From Lachnospiraceae bacterium (GTDB lineage Bacteria; Bacillota; Clostridia; Lachnospirales; Lachnospiraceae), in NCBI GenBank assembly GCA_014804795.1, contig JAAUZC010000053.1, forward strand, positions 1 to 64,000: 64,000 nt of DNA. Direction: 5' to 3'. This document shows positions 27,433-36,589 of this stretch, piece after piece. The notes beneath the pieces are model-generated. The model ran no database searches and was not told the DNA's origin. It saw only the letters and a list, made by a program, of their open reading frames with translations. A program made the translations under genes and the position numbers. Positions within the stretch are counted from its first letter, which is position 1; every line of letters begins with the position of its first letter.

Positions 27433-27484
27433 TGACCCTGATGGTCAGTTATTTAATCATAGCATATTTCGACAGGAACAGCAA
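27433..27484 (-). promoter_or_regulatory. tetR promoter and palindromic operator
   Basis: On the minus strand TTGCTG (27484-27479), 17 bp, TATGAT (27461-27456). Just downstream is TGACC-N5-GGTCA (27433-27447), the usual place for TetR autorepression. Confidence 0.7.
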
Positions 27485-27581
27485 CAGAAAAATAAATAAA
27501 ATCACCTCTTTTCATTTTGGGCATTTCGTATTAAGATACTAATAAGCAGTAAATATCGAAAGGATATAAAAGGAGAGAAAA

Positions 27582-28103
27582 ATGGCTAAAAAATTTGGAA
27601 AATTCTTAATGACTGTAACAGCGATAGGGGCAGCGGCGGCAGGTGCTTATTATTATCTGCAGGGAAAAGAAAAACCGGCAAAAGATGTATGGGATGACGA
27701 TGACGATTTTGATGATTTTAGCGAAGATCTGGATGAAGAGACAGAGGAGAGAAGCTATGTGACACTGACACCGGAAAAGGTATCCGAAACAGTGAAAAGA
27801 GCGGCAGAGGAAGCAAAGGACTTTGCTCAGTTTGCGGCAGGCGAAGCAAAAGAGTTTGCACAGGATGTGATCCAGGGGACGAAAGAGGCCATTGCAGCCA
27901 GAAAAGAAAGTATAAAAACTGCAGCGGAAGAGGCGGCCGATACGGTTGAGGAAGCAGCGGAAGAGGCTGTCGAAAAGGTGGAAGAAACAGTGGAGAAGAG
28001 CGAAGACTTTTTTGAGGAAGTGGCGGAAGAAGGCAAAGAGGCTTTGGAAAATGAGCTGAAAGTTGAAACTTTTCTGGATGAGGAAGAAGACGATAACGAG
28101 TAA
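27582..28103 (+). CDS. YtxH-like hypothetical protein, long acidic helix
   Basis: 173 residues. An N-terminal hydrophobic segment (about 6-25) is followed by an aspartate-rich stretch (DVWDDDDDFDDFSEDLDEE) and then ~90 residues of A/E/K heptad-like sequence (about 70-160) that should form an amphipathic helix or coiled coil. That pattern resembles YtxH/apolipoprotein-like envelope proteins. AAGGAGAG precedes the ATG. It stands 24 bp before addB and may share its transcript. Function unknown. Confidence 0.7.
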   Translation: MAKKFGKFLMTVTAIGAAAAGAYYYLQGKEKPAKDVWDDDDDFDDFSEDLDEETEERSYVTLTPEKVSETVKRAAEEAKDFAQFAAGEAKEFAQDVIQGTKEAIAARKESIKTAAEEAADTVEEAAEEAVEKVEETVEKSEDFFEEVAEEGKEALENELKVETFLDEEEDDNE

Positions 28104-28127
28104 GATCAGAGTATAAGGAATATTTTC

Positions 28128-31100
28128 ATGTTATCATTTGTTTTTGGAGGTTCCGGATCGGGCAAGAGCAGCATACTGCAGGAGAAGATGATCAAAGAGT
28201 CTATGAAGCATCCCGAAAAGCGGTATCTGTTTCTTGTGCCGGATCAGTTCACGATGGAGACCCAGAGGTCGCTTGTGGAAAAACATCCCTGGCATGGCAT
28301 TATGAACATTGATGTTTTGAGCTTTGGCAGGCTGTCATACAGAGTCTTTGAAGAAACCGGCGGAGTATCTCAGCCGGTTTTAGACGATACGGGAAAAAAT
28401 CTGATTCTGCGGATCGTGGCGGACCGCCTGAAGCCGGAACTGAAAGTGCTGGGGGGCTATCTGAAAAAGCAGGGTTACATTCATGAAATCAAATCTGCAA
28501 TTTCAGAATTTATGCAGTATGGTATCGGGCTGCCGGAACTGCATAAAATGATAGAGTTTTCAGATAAGCGCGGTGCGTTGTCCGGAAAATTGAAAGATCT
28601 GGCGATTCTGTACCAGGGGTTTGAAGACTATATCAAAGATCATTACCTTACAAAAGAGGAATCATTACAGGTGCTATCTTCCAGGGTGGGCAGTTCTGCC
28701 CTGCTGCGGGGATGTACCATTGTTTTTGACGGTTTTACAGGTTTTACGCCGATTCAGCTCCAGGTGATAAAGGAGATCATGAGGGTGGCGCAGGATGTCT
28801 ATTTTACGCTGCTTTCCGACGGGCGGGAAGATCCTTATAAGGAAGTAAAAGAGCAGGACTTGTTCGCGCTTTCCGGAAAGACATTGAGAGCGCTTGAAAA
28901 ATGTGCGGAAGAAGCAGGAATAGCCAGAGGAGAAGATCTGCTTTTGAGAGAGGTGCCGGTGAGACGTTTGAAAGAGGCGCATGCATTATCTCATCTGGAG
29001 CAGAATTTGTTCCGGTATCCGCAGAAAAGTTTTGCGGGCGATCCGAAAGAAATAAAGCTTGCTTATTTACCGGGGATGAGACAGGAAGCAAAATATGCGG
29101 CGAGAATGATCAGGAGACTGATCAGAGAGGAGCATTATCTTTTCCGGGATATCGGCGTGGTCTGCGGGAATCTGGAAAGTTACGAGGCTGTCATCAGCAG
29201 TGAGTTTTCAAAACTGGGCATTCCCTTTTTTATTGATCAGAACAGAGGCATTTTATTGAATCCTTTTGTGGAATTTATACGCAGCGCGCTGCGATTATAC
29301 AGTCAGGATTTTTCTGTTGATGCAGTAAATCACTATGTCAGAACCGGGTTGACGGAACTTTCCATGGAGGCGGCGGACGAGCTGGATAATTATATCAGAG
29401 AGATGGGCATCCACGGATACGGCAGATGGAATAAACTTTTTACAAGGCTTCCCGGAGAGTTAAGCAGAGAAAAGCGCCAAGAGAAAGAGGAAGCGGAAGG
29501 GATAGAGCTGCTCGCCCGGTTGAACAGGGCAAGGGAAGAGATTTTAAGAAGCAGCGTCTATTTAAAAGAAATGGGAAAGACTGCGTCGGAAAAAGTACGT
29601 GCGCTCTATGCTTTTATTGAAGAGAGCCGTATTCAGGAAAAGCTGGCGGTTTTTGAAAAAGAATTTGAGGAGTGCGGCGATCTGGTGCGGGCAGGACAGT
29701 ATCGCCAGATTTATCCGTTTATTATAGATCTGCTCTCGGAAATAGTGGAGTTATCCGGCGGGGAAGAGCTGACAGATCAGGAATTTGCGGAGCTTTTGGA
29801 TGCAGGTTTTTCGGAGATGCAGGTAGGAACGATTCCACAAAATGTAGACCATGTGACAGTAGGTGATATGCAGCGCAGCCGGCTGAAAGAAATACGGGTG
29901 TTATTATTTGTGGGTATTAATGACAATAACATTCCGGGAAATGCGGGGGGCGGTGGAATTCTTTCGGATATCGACAGAGAGTTTTTGCAGGAATCCGAAT
30001 ATGAGCTTGCACCGTCGCCAAGACAGAAGATGTATACGCAGCGTCTGTACCTGTATATGAATATGACAAAGCCGTCGGACAAGTTATATATGACCTGGGC
30101 GGGCTGCGATCAGGACGGAAAGATGCTCAGACCGGCTTATCTGATTGAAATGATCAAAAAGTTATATCCTGATTTAATGATTGAATATCCTGAGGAAGAA
30201 GATGCCTTTGAAAGGCTGGAAACATGGGAAGACAGTTTGGATTATGTTGCGGAGGGACTGCGGGAAGCGGTTTCCGGTACGGTTTCTGTCAAAAAAGAAA
30301 TGCCGTTTCTGCAAATATTGAAAGTCATGCAGGAAAAGGCGGAGACGGCGGCCCGGGTGGAGATGCTGTTTGGGGGAGCGTTTGCCGGATATAAGGAGGA
30401 GCGGCTTCCAAAATATCTGGCGTTAGCGCTGTGCGGCAGTAATCTGATAGGAAGCATTACGAGACTGGAAACCTTTGCCGCCTGTGCTTATGAGCATTTT
30501 CTGCAATATGAGCTGTCGTTAAAAGAGCGGGAAGAATTTCGGTTTGAAGCGGCAGATATGGGAAATCTTTTCCATGGTGTGTTGGCGGAGTTTTCGGAAA
30601 GACTGCCGGAAACAGGCTATAGCTGGTTTGATTTTCCAAAAGAAACAGGCGAGAAACTGCTTCAGGAGATTCTGGAGGCACAGGCGGCTGCTTACGGCAA
30701 TGCGGTACTCTATGAGACGGCGAGGAGCCGATATGCGCTTGAGAGAATCGGGCGGATTTTACGGCGCACGATTTTTACACTGCAATATCAACTGAAACAG
30801 GGAGAGTTTACACCGAAAAGGTTTGAAATGTCCTTTTCATCGCTCAAAGATCTGGATGCTGTCAATGTGGCGCTGTCAGAGAAAGAGAAGATGAATCTGG
30901 TGGGAAGAATTGACAGGTTGGATACATGCGAAGAAGATAACACTTGTTATGTAAAGGTGATCGATTATAAATCCGGAAAAAACAGTTTTGATATCGTGGC
31001 TCTTTATCATGGACTGCAATTGCAGCTTGTTACATACCTGAATGCTGCTATCGAGTACGAAAAAAAGGAACAGCCGCAAAAAGAGATCGTGCCCGCCGGC

Positions 31101-31574
31101 ATCCTGTATTATCATATTGATGATCCGATTCTGGAGATAAAAGAGGAAAGATCACCGGAGGAGATCAATGCGGAGCTGAGGAAGGTGTTACGTCCTACCG
31201 GCATTGTCAATGATGATGAAAAAGTAATTGAAAAAATAGATGCTTCCGCCGGAACAGTGAAAGAAGTGCTGCCTCTCAGCCGGAAAAAGGACGGGAGTTT
31301 TGCGGCCAATTCGCTGTTAATGAGCAGGGAGAATATAGAACTTGTTTCCGGGTATGTGTCGGGGAAGCTGAGAGAACTGGGAAAGGATATTTTAGATGGG
31401 GAGATCGGAATGCATCCTTACAGCAGGAAGGACAGGGATGCCTGCACATACTGTCCCTACAGCCGGGTCTGCGGGTTTGATAAGAAGCTGCCGGGCTGTG
31501 AGCCGCGGGTTTTGCGGGAAGAGGATCGCGATGTGATCCTATCAAAGATGAGGGGGATACTTGGAAAAGTATGA
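28128..31574 (+). CDS. addB: ATP-dependent nuclease subunit B
   Basis: 1148 residues. AddB is the Chi-recognising nuclease partner of AddA in double-strand-break repair. Walker A is at residues 7-14 (GGSGSGKSS). The RecB-type nuclease motif is LVGRIDRLDT ... VKVIDYKSG near 925-950. The four cysteines of the 4Fe-4S cluster are visible: one in TFAACAYEHF (about 787) and three in CTYCPYSRVCG and near the C-terminus. Its stop overlaps the addA start (ATGA), so the two are translationally coupled. Confidence 0.96.
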   Translation: MLSFVFGGSGSGKSSILQEKMIKESMKHPEKRYLFLVPDQFTMETQRSLVEKHPWHGIMNIDVLSFGRLSYRVFEETGGVSQPVLDDTGKNLILRIVADRLKPELKVLGGYLKKQGYIHEIKSAISEFMQYGIGLPELHKMIEFSDKRGALSGKLKDLAILYQGFEDYIKDHYLTKEESLQVLSSRVGSSALLRGCTIVFDGFTGFTPIQLQVIKEIMRVAQDVYFTLLSDGREDPYKEVKEQDLFALSGKTLRALEKCAEEAGIARGEDLLLREVPVRRLKEAHALSHLEQNLFRYPQKSFAGDPKEIKLAYLPGMRQEAKYAARMIRRLIREEHYLFRDIGVVCGNLESYEAVISSEFSKLGIPFFIDQNRGILLNPFVEFIRSALRLYSQDFSVDAVNHYVRTGLTELSMEAADELDNYIREMGIHGYGRWNKLFTRLPGELSREKRQEKEEAEGIELLARLNRAREEILRSSVYLKEMGKTASEKVRALYAFIEESRIQEKLAVFEKEFEECGDLVRAGQYRQIYPFIIDLLSEIVELSGGEELTDQEFAELLDAGFSEMQVGTIPQNVDHVTVGDMQRSRLKEIRVLLFVGINDNNIPGNAGGGGILSDIDREFLQESEYELAPSPRQKMYTQRLYLYMNMTKPSDKLYMTWAGCDQDGKMLRPAYLIEMIKKLYPDLMIEYPEEEDAFERLETWEDSLDYVAEGLREAVSGTVSVKKEMPFLQILKVMQEKAETAARVEMLFGGAFAGYKEERLPKYLALALCGSNLIGSITRLETFAACAYEHFLQYELSLKEREEFRFEAADMGNLFHGVLAEFSERLPETGYSWFDFPKETGEKLLQEILEAQAAAYGNAVLYETARSRYALERIGRILRRTIFTLQYQLKQGEFTPKRFEMSFSSLKDLDAVNVALSEKEKMNLVGRIDRLDTCEEDNTCYVKVIDYKSGKNSFDIVALYHGLQLQLVTYLNAAIEYEKKEQPQKEIVPAGILYYHIDDPILEIKEERSPEEINAELRKVLRPTGIVNDDEKVIEKIDASAGTVKEVLPLSRKKDGSFAANSLLMSRENIELVSGYVSGKLRELGKDILDGEIGMHPYSRKDRDACTYCPYSRVCGFDKKLPGCEPRVLREEDRDVILSKMRGILGKV

Positions 31575-34500
31575 AGAGGGAGTTTACGGAGAATCAGCAG
31601 CAGGCAATTATGTTGCGGGATAAAAACATACTGGTGTCGGCGGCTGCGGGAAGCGGAAAGACTGCGGTACTGGTGGAGCGTATTATCCGCATGATCAGTG
31701 AGGGGGAACATCCGGCAGATATCGACAGGCTTCTGATCGTGACTTTTACCAGTGCGGCGGCCGGTGAGATGCGGGAGCGGATTACTGCGGCCATCTCCGA
31801 AAAACTGGTGCTGCAGCCGGAAAATGAGCATTTACAGCGGCAATCCACTTTGATCCATAATGCGCAGATCACGACGATTCACAGCTTTTGTCTGTTTGTG
31901 ATCCGCAATCACTTTCAGGAAATCGGTTTGGATCCTGCATTTCGGGTGGCGGATGAGGGAGAAGCCGGTTTGCTGATGCAGGATATACTGGAGGAGGTTT
32001 TTGAGGAAGCTTTTGCGGAATTGTCACCCTCTTTTCGGGCGCTGGTGGAGGCATACAGTACCGGAAAGAAAGAGACGGTACTGGAAGAAATTATTTTATC
32101 TCTGTATCGTTTTGCCATGAGTTATCCATGGCCTTTTGAGTGGCTAAAAGAACACGGCGGGGATTATGAGATCGATTCGGAGGAAGAACTGGAGCAGTCC
32201 CCCTTTATGAAATATATTATGGCGTATCTGAGGAATATGCTGCCGGAACTGGCAGGCCAGCTGCAGCATTGCATCAGGATATGCGAAAGCCCGGATGGCC
32301 CTTATATGTACGGAGAAAATCTGGAAAAGAGTTTTGATGCGCTTGAGAGAGCAAAACAGGCGCAAACTTTTTGGGAGCTTCAGACGGCATTGGAGAGGGT
32401 AGAGTTTGACAGACTTTCCGCCAAAAAAGATGATGCCGTAAATCCGGAGAAGAGAGAACTTGTAAAAGAGATTAGAAACAGCGTAAAAAAGCAGCTTGAG
32501 CAGATAAAAGAGCAGCTCTTTTTTCAGGGAAAAGAAGCGGTTCTTGCACAGTGCAGACAGGCGGCTCCTTTAGTTCGGGAGCTTGCGGAGCTTACGATAC
32601 GTTTCGGCGAGAGATTCGCAGAGAAAAAACGGGAGAAAAATCTGATTGATTTTTCAGATATGGAGCATCTGGCGCTTGAAATTCTCTGCAGGCGGAAAGA
32701 AACGGAAAGCGGTGTGTCTGCGGAGCCGACTGCGGCGGCATTGGAACTTCGGGATTATTTTCAGGAGATCATGATAGATGAGTATCAGGACAGCAATCTG
32801 GTGCAGGAATGTATTCTGAGCTGTATTTCGGGGGAGGATGCAGGGCATTACAACCGGTTTATGGTTGGAGATGTAAAACAGAGCATTTATAAGTTCCGCC
32901 TCGCAAGGCCGGAACTTTTTATGGAAAAATTTAATGCATATTCCGAGGGGACAGCGGATCTGCGCAGGGTTGACCTGTTTCAGAATTTCAGGAGCAGGCG
33001 GGAAGTGATCGAGAGCGTTAATCTGATCTTCGGCCAGCTTCTTGCAAAGAACCTGGGGGGGATTGACTATGATGAGAAAGCAAAGCTCCATTATGGCGCA
33101 TCGTATTATGATGAGAGTGTTTGCGAAAATGCGGTCGATAACCGGACGGAATTTCTGATCATAGAAAAGACGGAGGAACAGGAAAAATCTGCCGTAGAAC
33201 AGGAGGCGGAAGCGGTCGCCCTGCGCATTCAGAGGCTGATGCGGGAAATGCAAGTGCTGGGAGAAGACGGAAAGAGCATGCGCCCCGTGCAGTATAGAGA
33301 TATCGTTATTTTGCTGCGCAGTGATGGCGGCATCACTGAGGTATATGAGGAAGTGCTGGGAAAATGGGGGATTCCCTGTTTTGTCAATTCTCAGACAGGT
33401 TATTTCCGGACTTCGGAGGTACAGATCATATTACAGCTTTTGCGGGTGCTTGATAATCCGCTGCAGGATATTCCGCTGTTCGGCGTTCTGAAATCCTGTT
33501 TTGGATCTTTTACAGACGTGGAAGTGGCAGAAATAGCGGCGGCATTTCCGGGAAAGCAAAGACTTTATAAAAAAATAGGACTGTATGCAGAGAAAGCAGA
33601 TGAACTGTCGCAAAAATGCAGGGAGTTTTTGGAGTGGTATGAAAAACTGCGGCATTGTTCGGTGTGGCTTTCCATCCGGGAACTGTTGACGAAAATTATG
33701 GAAGAAAGCCACTATCTGGAATATGTGACAGCTATGCCGGATGGCAGAAGGCGGCGCGCAAATGCCCAGATGCTTCTGCAGAAGGCGGCAGCCTTTGAGA
33801 AGACCAGTTTCAAAGGGCTGTATCACTTTGTCCGCTATATTGATCAGATAGAAAAATACAATATTGACTATGGCGAGGCGGGTACCCAGGAGGAACTGGC
33901 CGATGTAGTCAGAATGATGACGATACATAAGAGCAAGGGGCTGGAGTTCCCGGTTTGTTTTGTGGCCGGTATGGGCAGGAAAATGAACAGGCGGGATGCA
34001 TCCGCACAGGTACTCACCGATATGGATATGGGAATAGCGGTAGATCAGGTGGATCCGTTGCTTCGGACAAAACGCAGGACGCTGCGAAAGGCAGTGCTGT
34101 CCAGAAAAATTTTGTTGGATTCTCAGGCGGAAGAGCTGCGGGTTTTATATGTAGCGCTGACAAGGGCAAAAGAAAAATTGATAATAACGGGTGTTACCAA
34201 TAGTGCGGAAAAGCTTTTGAGAGGAAAAAGCGATATTTTAGGACAGGAAGATACCGTATTGCCCTATTCGCTCAGAAGCAGTGCAGGGAGTTTTCTGGAG
34301 CTTCTTACGGCCTGTGTTATGCGGACGGAAAGTATGGCGGCGCTGCTTGGGCAGTATGGAGTGGAAGCGGGATCTTCCACAGTTTTGGAGGGAAACATTG
34401 TCTGTAAGATCATAAAAAATGAGGATATACAGACAGATATGTTGGCGGAAAGTTACAAAAGTATAAGTGACATGGAATCCTTCAAAACATATTTCAGAAC

Positions 34501-35299
34501 ATATGTTATAGATGAAGAAATAAAAGAAAATCTGGAAAATCGATTTGATTATCATTATCCTCATGAAATGCTGCAAAAGCTATATGCAAAGACTACCGTT
34601 TCAGAACTGAAGATGGCTGCAATTCACAATATGGCGGGGAAAGAGGCCTATGATCCGGCCGGAGAAGAGACGGATGACGGGAAGCATCTGTTTGAGGAGG
34701 AGACACTGGTTCCCTATTTACCGCTCTTTTTGAAAAAGCAGGACGAAGAAGAAAAAATTTCCGGCGCAGCAAGGGGCAGCGCCATGCATCGCGTTATGGA
34801 ATTGATGGAGTTTGAGAAGCTGGCGGAGGAAGGCGGAAGCAGTGTGGCATTTGATGGGAAGCGTCTCGAAGAATATCTTGAAAAATGGAGAAATGCAGGG
34901 CTGTTGTCGGAAGAATACAAAAAAGCAATAAACAAAAAGAAGGTTTTATTTTTTATGAACAGTCCTATGGCAGGACGGCTCTGTCTTGCGGCGAAAGCTG
35001 GGAAACTGTGGAAAGAACAGCCCTTTATGCTTGGTATCAGCGCTGACAGACTGTCGGACGAGTTCCCGGATACGGAGCAGGTTCTTGTGCAGGGTATCAT
35101 TGATGTATTTTTTGAGGAAGACGGCGAAATCGTTTTGCTGGATTACAAGACAGATGTTATTGATTCGGGGGATGAACTGGCGGACAGATATCGCGTACAG
35201 CTCGATTATTATAGTGAAGCATTGCAGCGGCTGACCGGGAAAAAAGTGAAGGAGAGGATTTTGTATTCGTTTTACTTGGGGAAAGAAGTCAGGGTATAA
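31571..35299 (+). CDS. addA: ATP-dependent helicase/nuclease subunit A
   Basis: 1242 residues, UvrD-like superfamily 1 helicase with a C-terminal RecB-family nuclease. Walker A: SAAAGSGKTAVLVERI (about 25-40). Motif II: IMIDEYQDSN. Others: DVKQSIYKFRLARP, MTIHKSKGLEFPV, and LRVLYVALTRAKEKL. The nuclease site is QGIIDVFFEEDGE ... VLLDYKTD near 1180-1200. It unwinds and resects broken ends with AddB for RecA loading. Confidence 0.97.
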   Translation: MKREFTENQQQAIMLRDKNILVSAAAGSGKTAVLVERIIRMISEGEHPADIDRLLIVTFTSAAAGEMRERITAAISEKLVLQPENEHLQRQSTLIHNAQITTIHSFCLFVIRNHFQEIGLDPAFRVADEGEAGLLMQDILEEVFEEAFAELSPSFRALVEAYSTGKKETVLEEIILSLYRFAMSYPWPFEWLKEHGGDYEIDSEEELEQSPFMKYIMAYLRNMLPELAGQLQHCIRICESPDGPYMYGENLEKSFDALERAKQAQTFWELQTALERVEFDRLSAKKDDAVNPEKRELVKEIRNSVKKQLEQIKEQLFFQGKEAVLAQCRQAAPLVRELAELTIRFGERFAEKKREKNLIDFSDMEHLALEILCRRKETESGVSAEPTAAALELRDYFQEIMIDEYQDSNLVQECILSCISGEDAGHYNRFMVGDVKQSIYKFRLARPELFMEKFNAYSEGTADLRRVDLFQNFRSRREVIESVNLIFGQLLAKNLGGIDYDEKAKLHYGASYYDESVCENAVDNRTEFLIIEKTEEQEKSAVEQEAEAVALRIQRLMREMQVLGEDGKSMRPVQYRDIVILLRSDGGITEVYEEVLGKWGIPCFVNSQTGYFRTSEVQIILQLLRVLDNPLQDIPLFGVLKSCFGSFTDVEVAEIAAAFPGKQRLYKKIGLYAEKADELSQKCREFLEWYEKLRHCSVWLSIRELLTKIMEESHYLEYVTAMPDGRRRRANAQMLLQKAAAFEKTSFKGLYHFVRYIDQIEKYNIDYGEAGTQEELADVVRMMTIHKSKGLEFPVCFVAGMGRKMNRRDASAQVLTDMDMGIAVDQVDPLLRTKRRTLRKAVLSRKILLDSQAEELRVLYVALTRAKEKLIITGVTNSAEKLLRGKSDILGQEDTVLPYSLRSSAGSFLELLTACVMRTESMAALLGQYGVEAGSSTVLEGNIVCKIIKNEDIQTDMLAESYKSISDMESFKTYFRTYVIDEEIKENLENRFDYHYPHEMLQKLYAKTTVSELKMAAIHNMAGKEAYDPAGEETDDGKHLFEEETLVPYLPLFLKKQDEEEKISGAARGSAMHRVMELMEFEKLAEEGGSSVAFDGKRLEEYLEKWRNAGLLSEEYKKAINKKKVLFFMNSPMAGRLCLAAKAGKLWKEQPFMLGISADRLSDEFPDTEQVLVQGIIDVFFEEDGEIVLLDYKTDVIDSGDELADRYRVQLDYYSEALQRLTGKKVKERILYSFYLGKEVRV

Positions 35300-35337
35300 G
35301 AAACAGATTTGATCATAATCGGATTGAGAGGCGTAGT

Positions 35338-35374
35338 GTGAAAAATAAATTTTTCACAGACGAATTTATTCGTC
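35338..35374 (+). other. Two tandem small hairpins between addA and the deaminase gene
   Basis: GTGAAAAA-TAAA-TTTTTCAC (35338-35357) is followed at once by GACGAAT-TT-ATTCGTC (35359-35374). The second has no clear T-run, so simple termination is doubtful. It may be a processing or regulatory element. Confidence 0.45.
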
Positions 35375-35441
35375 GTGGAGATATTGTGCCTGCGCAATGC
35401 GTAAAAGACACGCATAAAAGTTTGCAGGCTGTGGAAAGGGC

Positions 35442-35888
35442 ATGGTTATTAATATGAGAGATCTTGAAATAGAGAAAGAGATGTATCACCGGGCCGTAGC
35501 GTTGATTGAAAAGCGCTATCCTGTCGGGTGGGGTGGTGCAGGAGTAGTGCATACAGCGAACGGACATTATTTTACAAGTGTCAGTATTGATACAGCGAAT
35601 GCTTCGGCCATTTTATGTATTGAGACGGGGGCAATGTTGGAGGCTCACAAATATAACGAAAAGGTTACACATTGCATGTGCCTGGTTCGAGATGATGAAA
35701 ACGCTCCTTATAAAGTGCTGTCCCCCTGCGGGATATGTCAGGAACGCTTGAGGTTTTGGGGAGAAGATGTGCAGGTGGCGGTTACGACAGATGATGATTC
35801 GCTGCTGTTTGTCACTTTGGGCGAGCTGCAGCCATACCACTGGACAAAGGCATATCCCGCCCATGAACTGGAGCATTTTGAAGAATAA
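35442..35888 (+). CDS. Cytidine deaminase-like zinc hydrolase
   Basis: 148 residues. The zinc motif of the cytidine/blasticidin deaminase fold is present: CIETGAM (C-x-E) and SPCGICQERL (P-C-x-x-C). The Glu is the proton shuttle. The arrangement Cys-Cys-Cys rather than His-Cys-Cys points to the tetrameric CDA or blasticidin-S-deaminase side of the family. Start taken at ATG 35442 with GGAAAGGG close upstream; ATG 35454 is an alternative. Substrate not determinable. Confidence 0.8.
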   Translation: MVINMRDLEIEKEMYHRAVALIEKRYPVGWGGAGVVHTANGHYFTSVSIDTANASAILCIETGAMLEAHKYNEKVTHCMCLVRDDENAPYKVLSPCGICQERLRFWGEDVQVAVTTDDDSLLFVTLGELQPYHWTKAYPAHELEHFEE

Positions 35889-35944
35889 GTTTTCTGTTTT
35901 TTGGAGACACAGGTTGGGTCCGGCCTGCATCATTTATTAATTTC

Positions 35945-35973
35945 TTGAATTTTAATAAAGGGTATTATAGAAT
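35945..35973 (+). promoter_or_regulatory. Promoter of the small 36018-36239 gene
   Basis: TTGAAT (35945-35950), 17 bp, TAGAAT (35968-35973). Followed by GGAGGA ahead of the next start. Confidence 0.6.
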
Positions 35974-36017
35974 AAAGAAGATATCAGATAAAAGCATAGA
36001 TTATGGAGGAATAAGTG

Positions 36018-36239
36018 ATGGATATTAAAGGCCAGATTAACAAGGTTGTAGAGGAAGTTTCCAAGAATCCCAATATTAAAGAGCAGTTTGAGAAGGAACC
36101 TGTCAAGGTAATAGAAAAAATAATCGGTATTGATCTGCCGGATGACGTTGTTATGAAAATAGTTGATGGTGTGAAGGCAAAGATGACTATAGACGGAGTA
36201 TCTAAAGCTGCTGATGCTTTAAAAGGGATGTTTAAGTAA
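36018..36239 (+). CDS. Small conserved-type hypothetical protein
   Basis: 73 residues from ATG 36018 (GGAGGA seven bases upstream; the GTG at 36015 is closer to it). Soluble and helical, with MDIKGQINKVVEEVSKNPNI, then EKIIGIDLPDDVVMKIVDGV and a short amphipathic C-terminal helix ending LKGMFK. The layout resembles small clostridial proteins of unknown function. It has its own promoter and terminator, so it is a monocistronic gene. Confidence 0.7.
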   Translation: MDIKGQINKVVEEVSKNPNIKEQFEKEPVKVIEKIIGIDLPDDVVMKIVDGVKAKMTIDGVSKAADALKGMFK

Positions 36240-36298
36240 ATTCGGATTCTCTCTTTGAAACAGATCATGTTAGATTTTATATGTGGAAGACCGGAAAT

Positions 36299-36345
36299 AA
36301 AAGTGTAAAGCCCGTGATGATTCAACGGGTTTTACACTTTTATTA
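36299..36345 (+). terminator. Intrinsic terminator
   Basis: AAGTGTAAAGCCCGT (36301-36315) pairs with ACGGGTTTTACACTT (36325-36339), with two G-T pairs, followed by TTAT. It ends the small gene transcript. Confidence 0.85.
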
Positions 36346-36450
36346 AACGAAAATTTGCAGATTCTTGCCTTATAGGATACAAGCACAGGTTGAGTTCGAC
36401 TTGCCATCCGGTCTATGGAAGTGACTTCCGTAATCTGCTACAATTCAGAT

Positions 36451-36576
36451 AGTGCAAATGCGGAACTGGAAAAGCAGCATAAGCCCGGCCAGTGCACAGG
36501 ACAATTTTCAGATGAGAAGCGGCTGAAAATTAGTCCTCCGGTATGGTGTACTGGCAGTGCAAATGCGGAACTGGAA
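36451..36576 (+). repeat. 21-bp direct repeats around a long hairpin
   Basis: An identical 21-bp sequence beginning AGTGCAAATGCGGAACTGG lies at 36451-36471 and 36556-36576. Between them 36489-36554 folds into a long hairpin: CCAGTGCAC + AGGACAATTTTCAG pairs with CTGAAAATTAGTCCT + GTGTACTGG, with one bulge and one mismatch. The second repeat runs into the ribosome binding site of the XRE gene. The block therefore forms the leader of that gene. Confidence 0.7.
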
Positions 36577-36589
36577 TAGGAGAGCAGAG

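Noticed and set aside
35907-36408. Similar short sequences CACAGGTTG..C at 35908 and 36382 flanking the small 36018-36239 gene
   Set aside because: They share only about 20 imperfect bases; not enough to claim a transposition footprint or attachment site.
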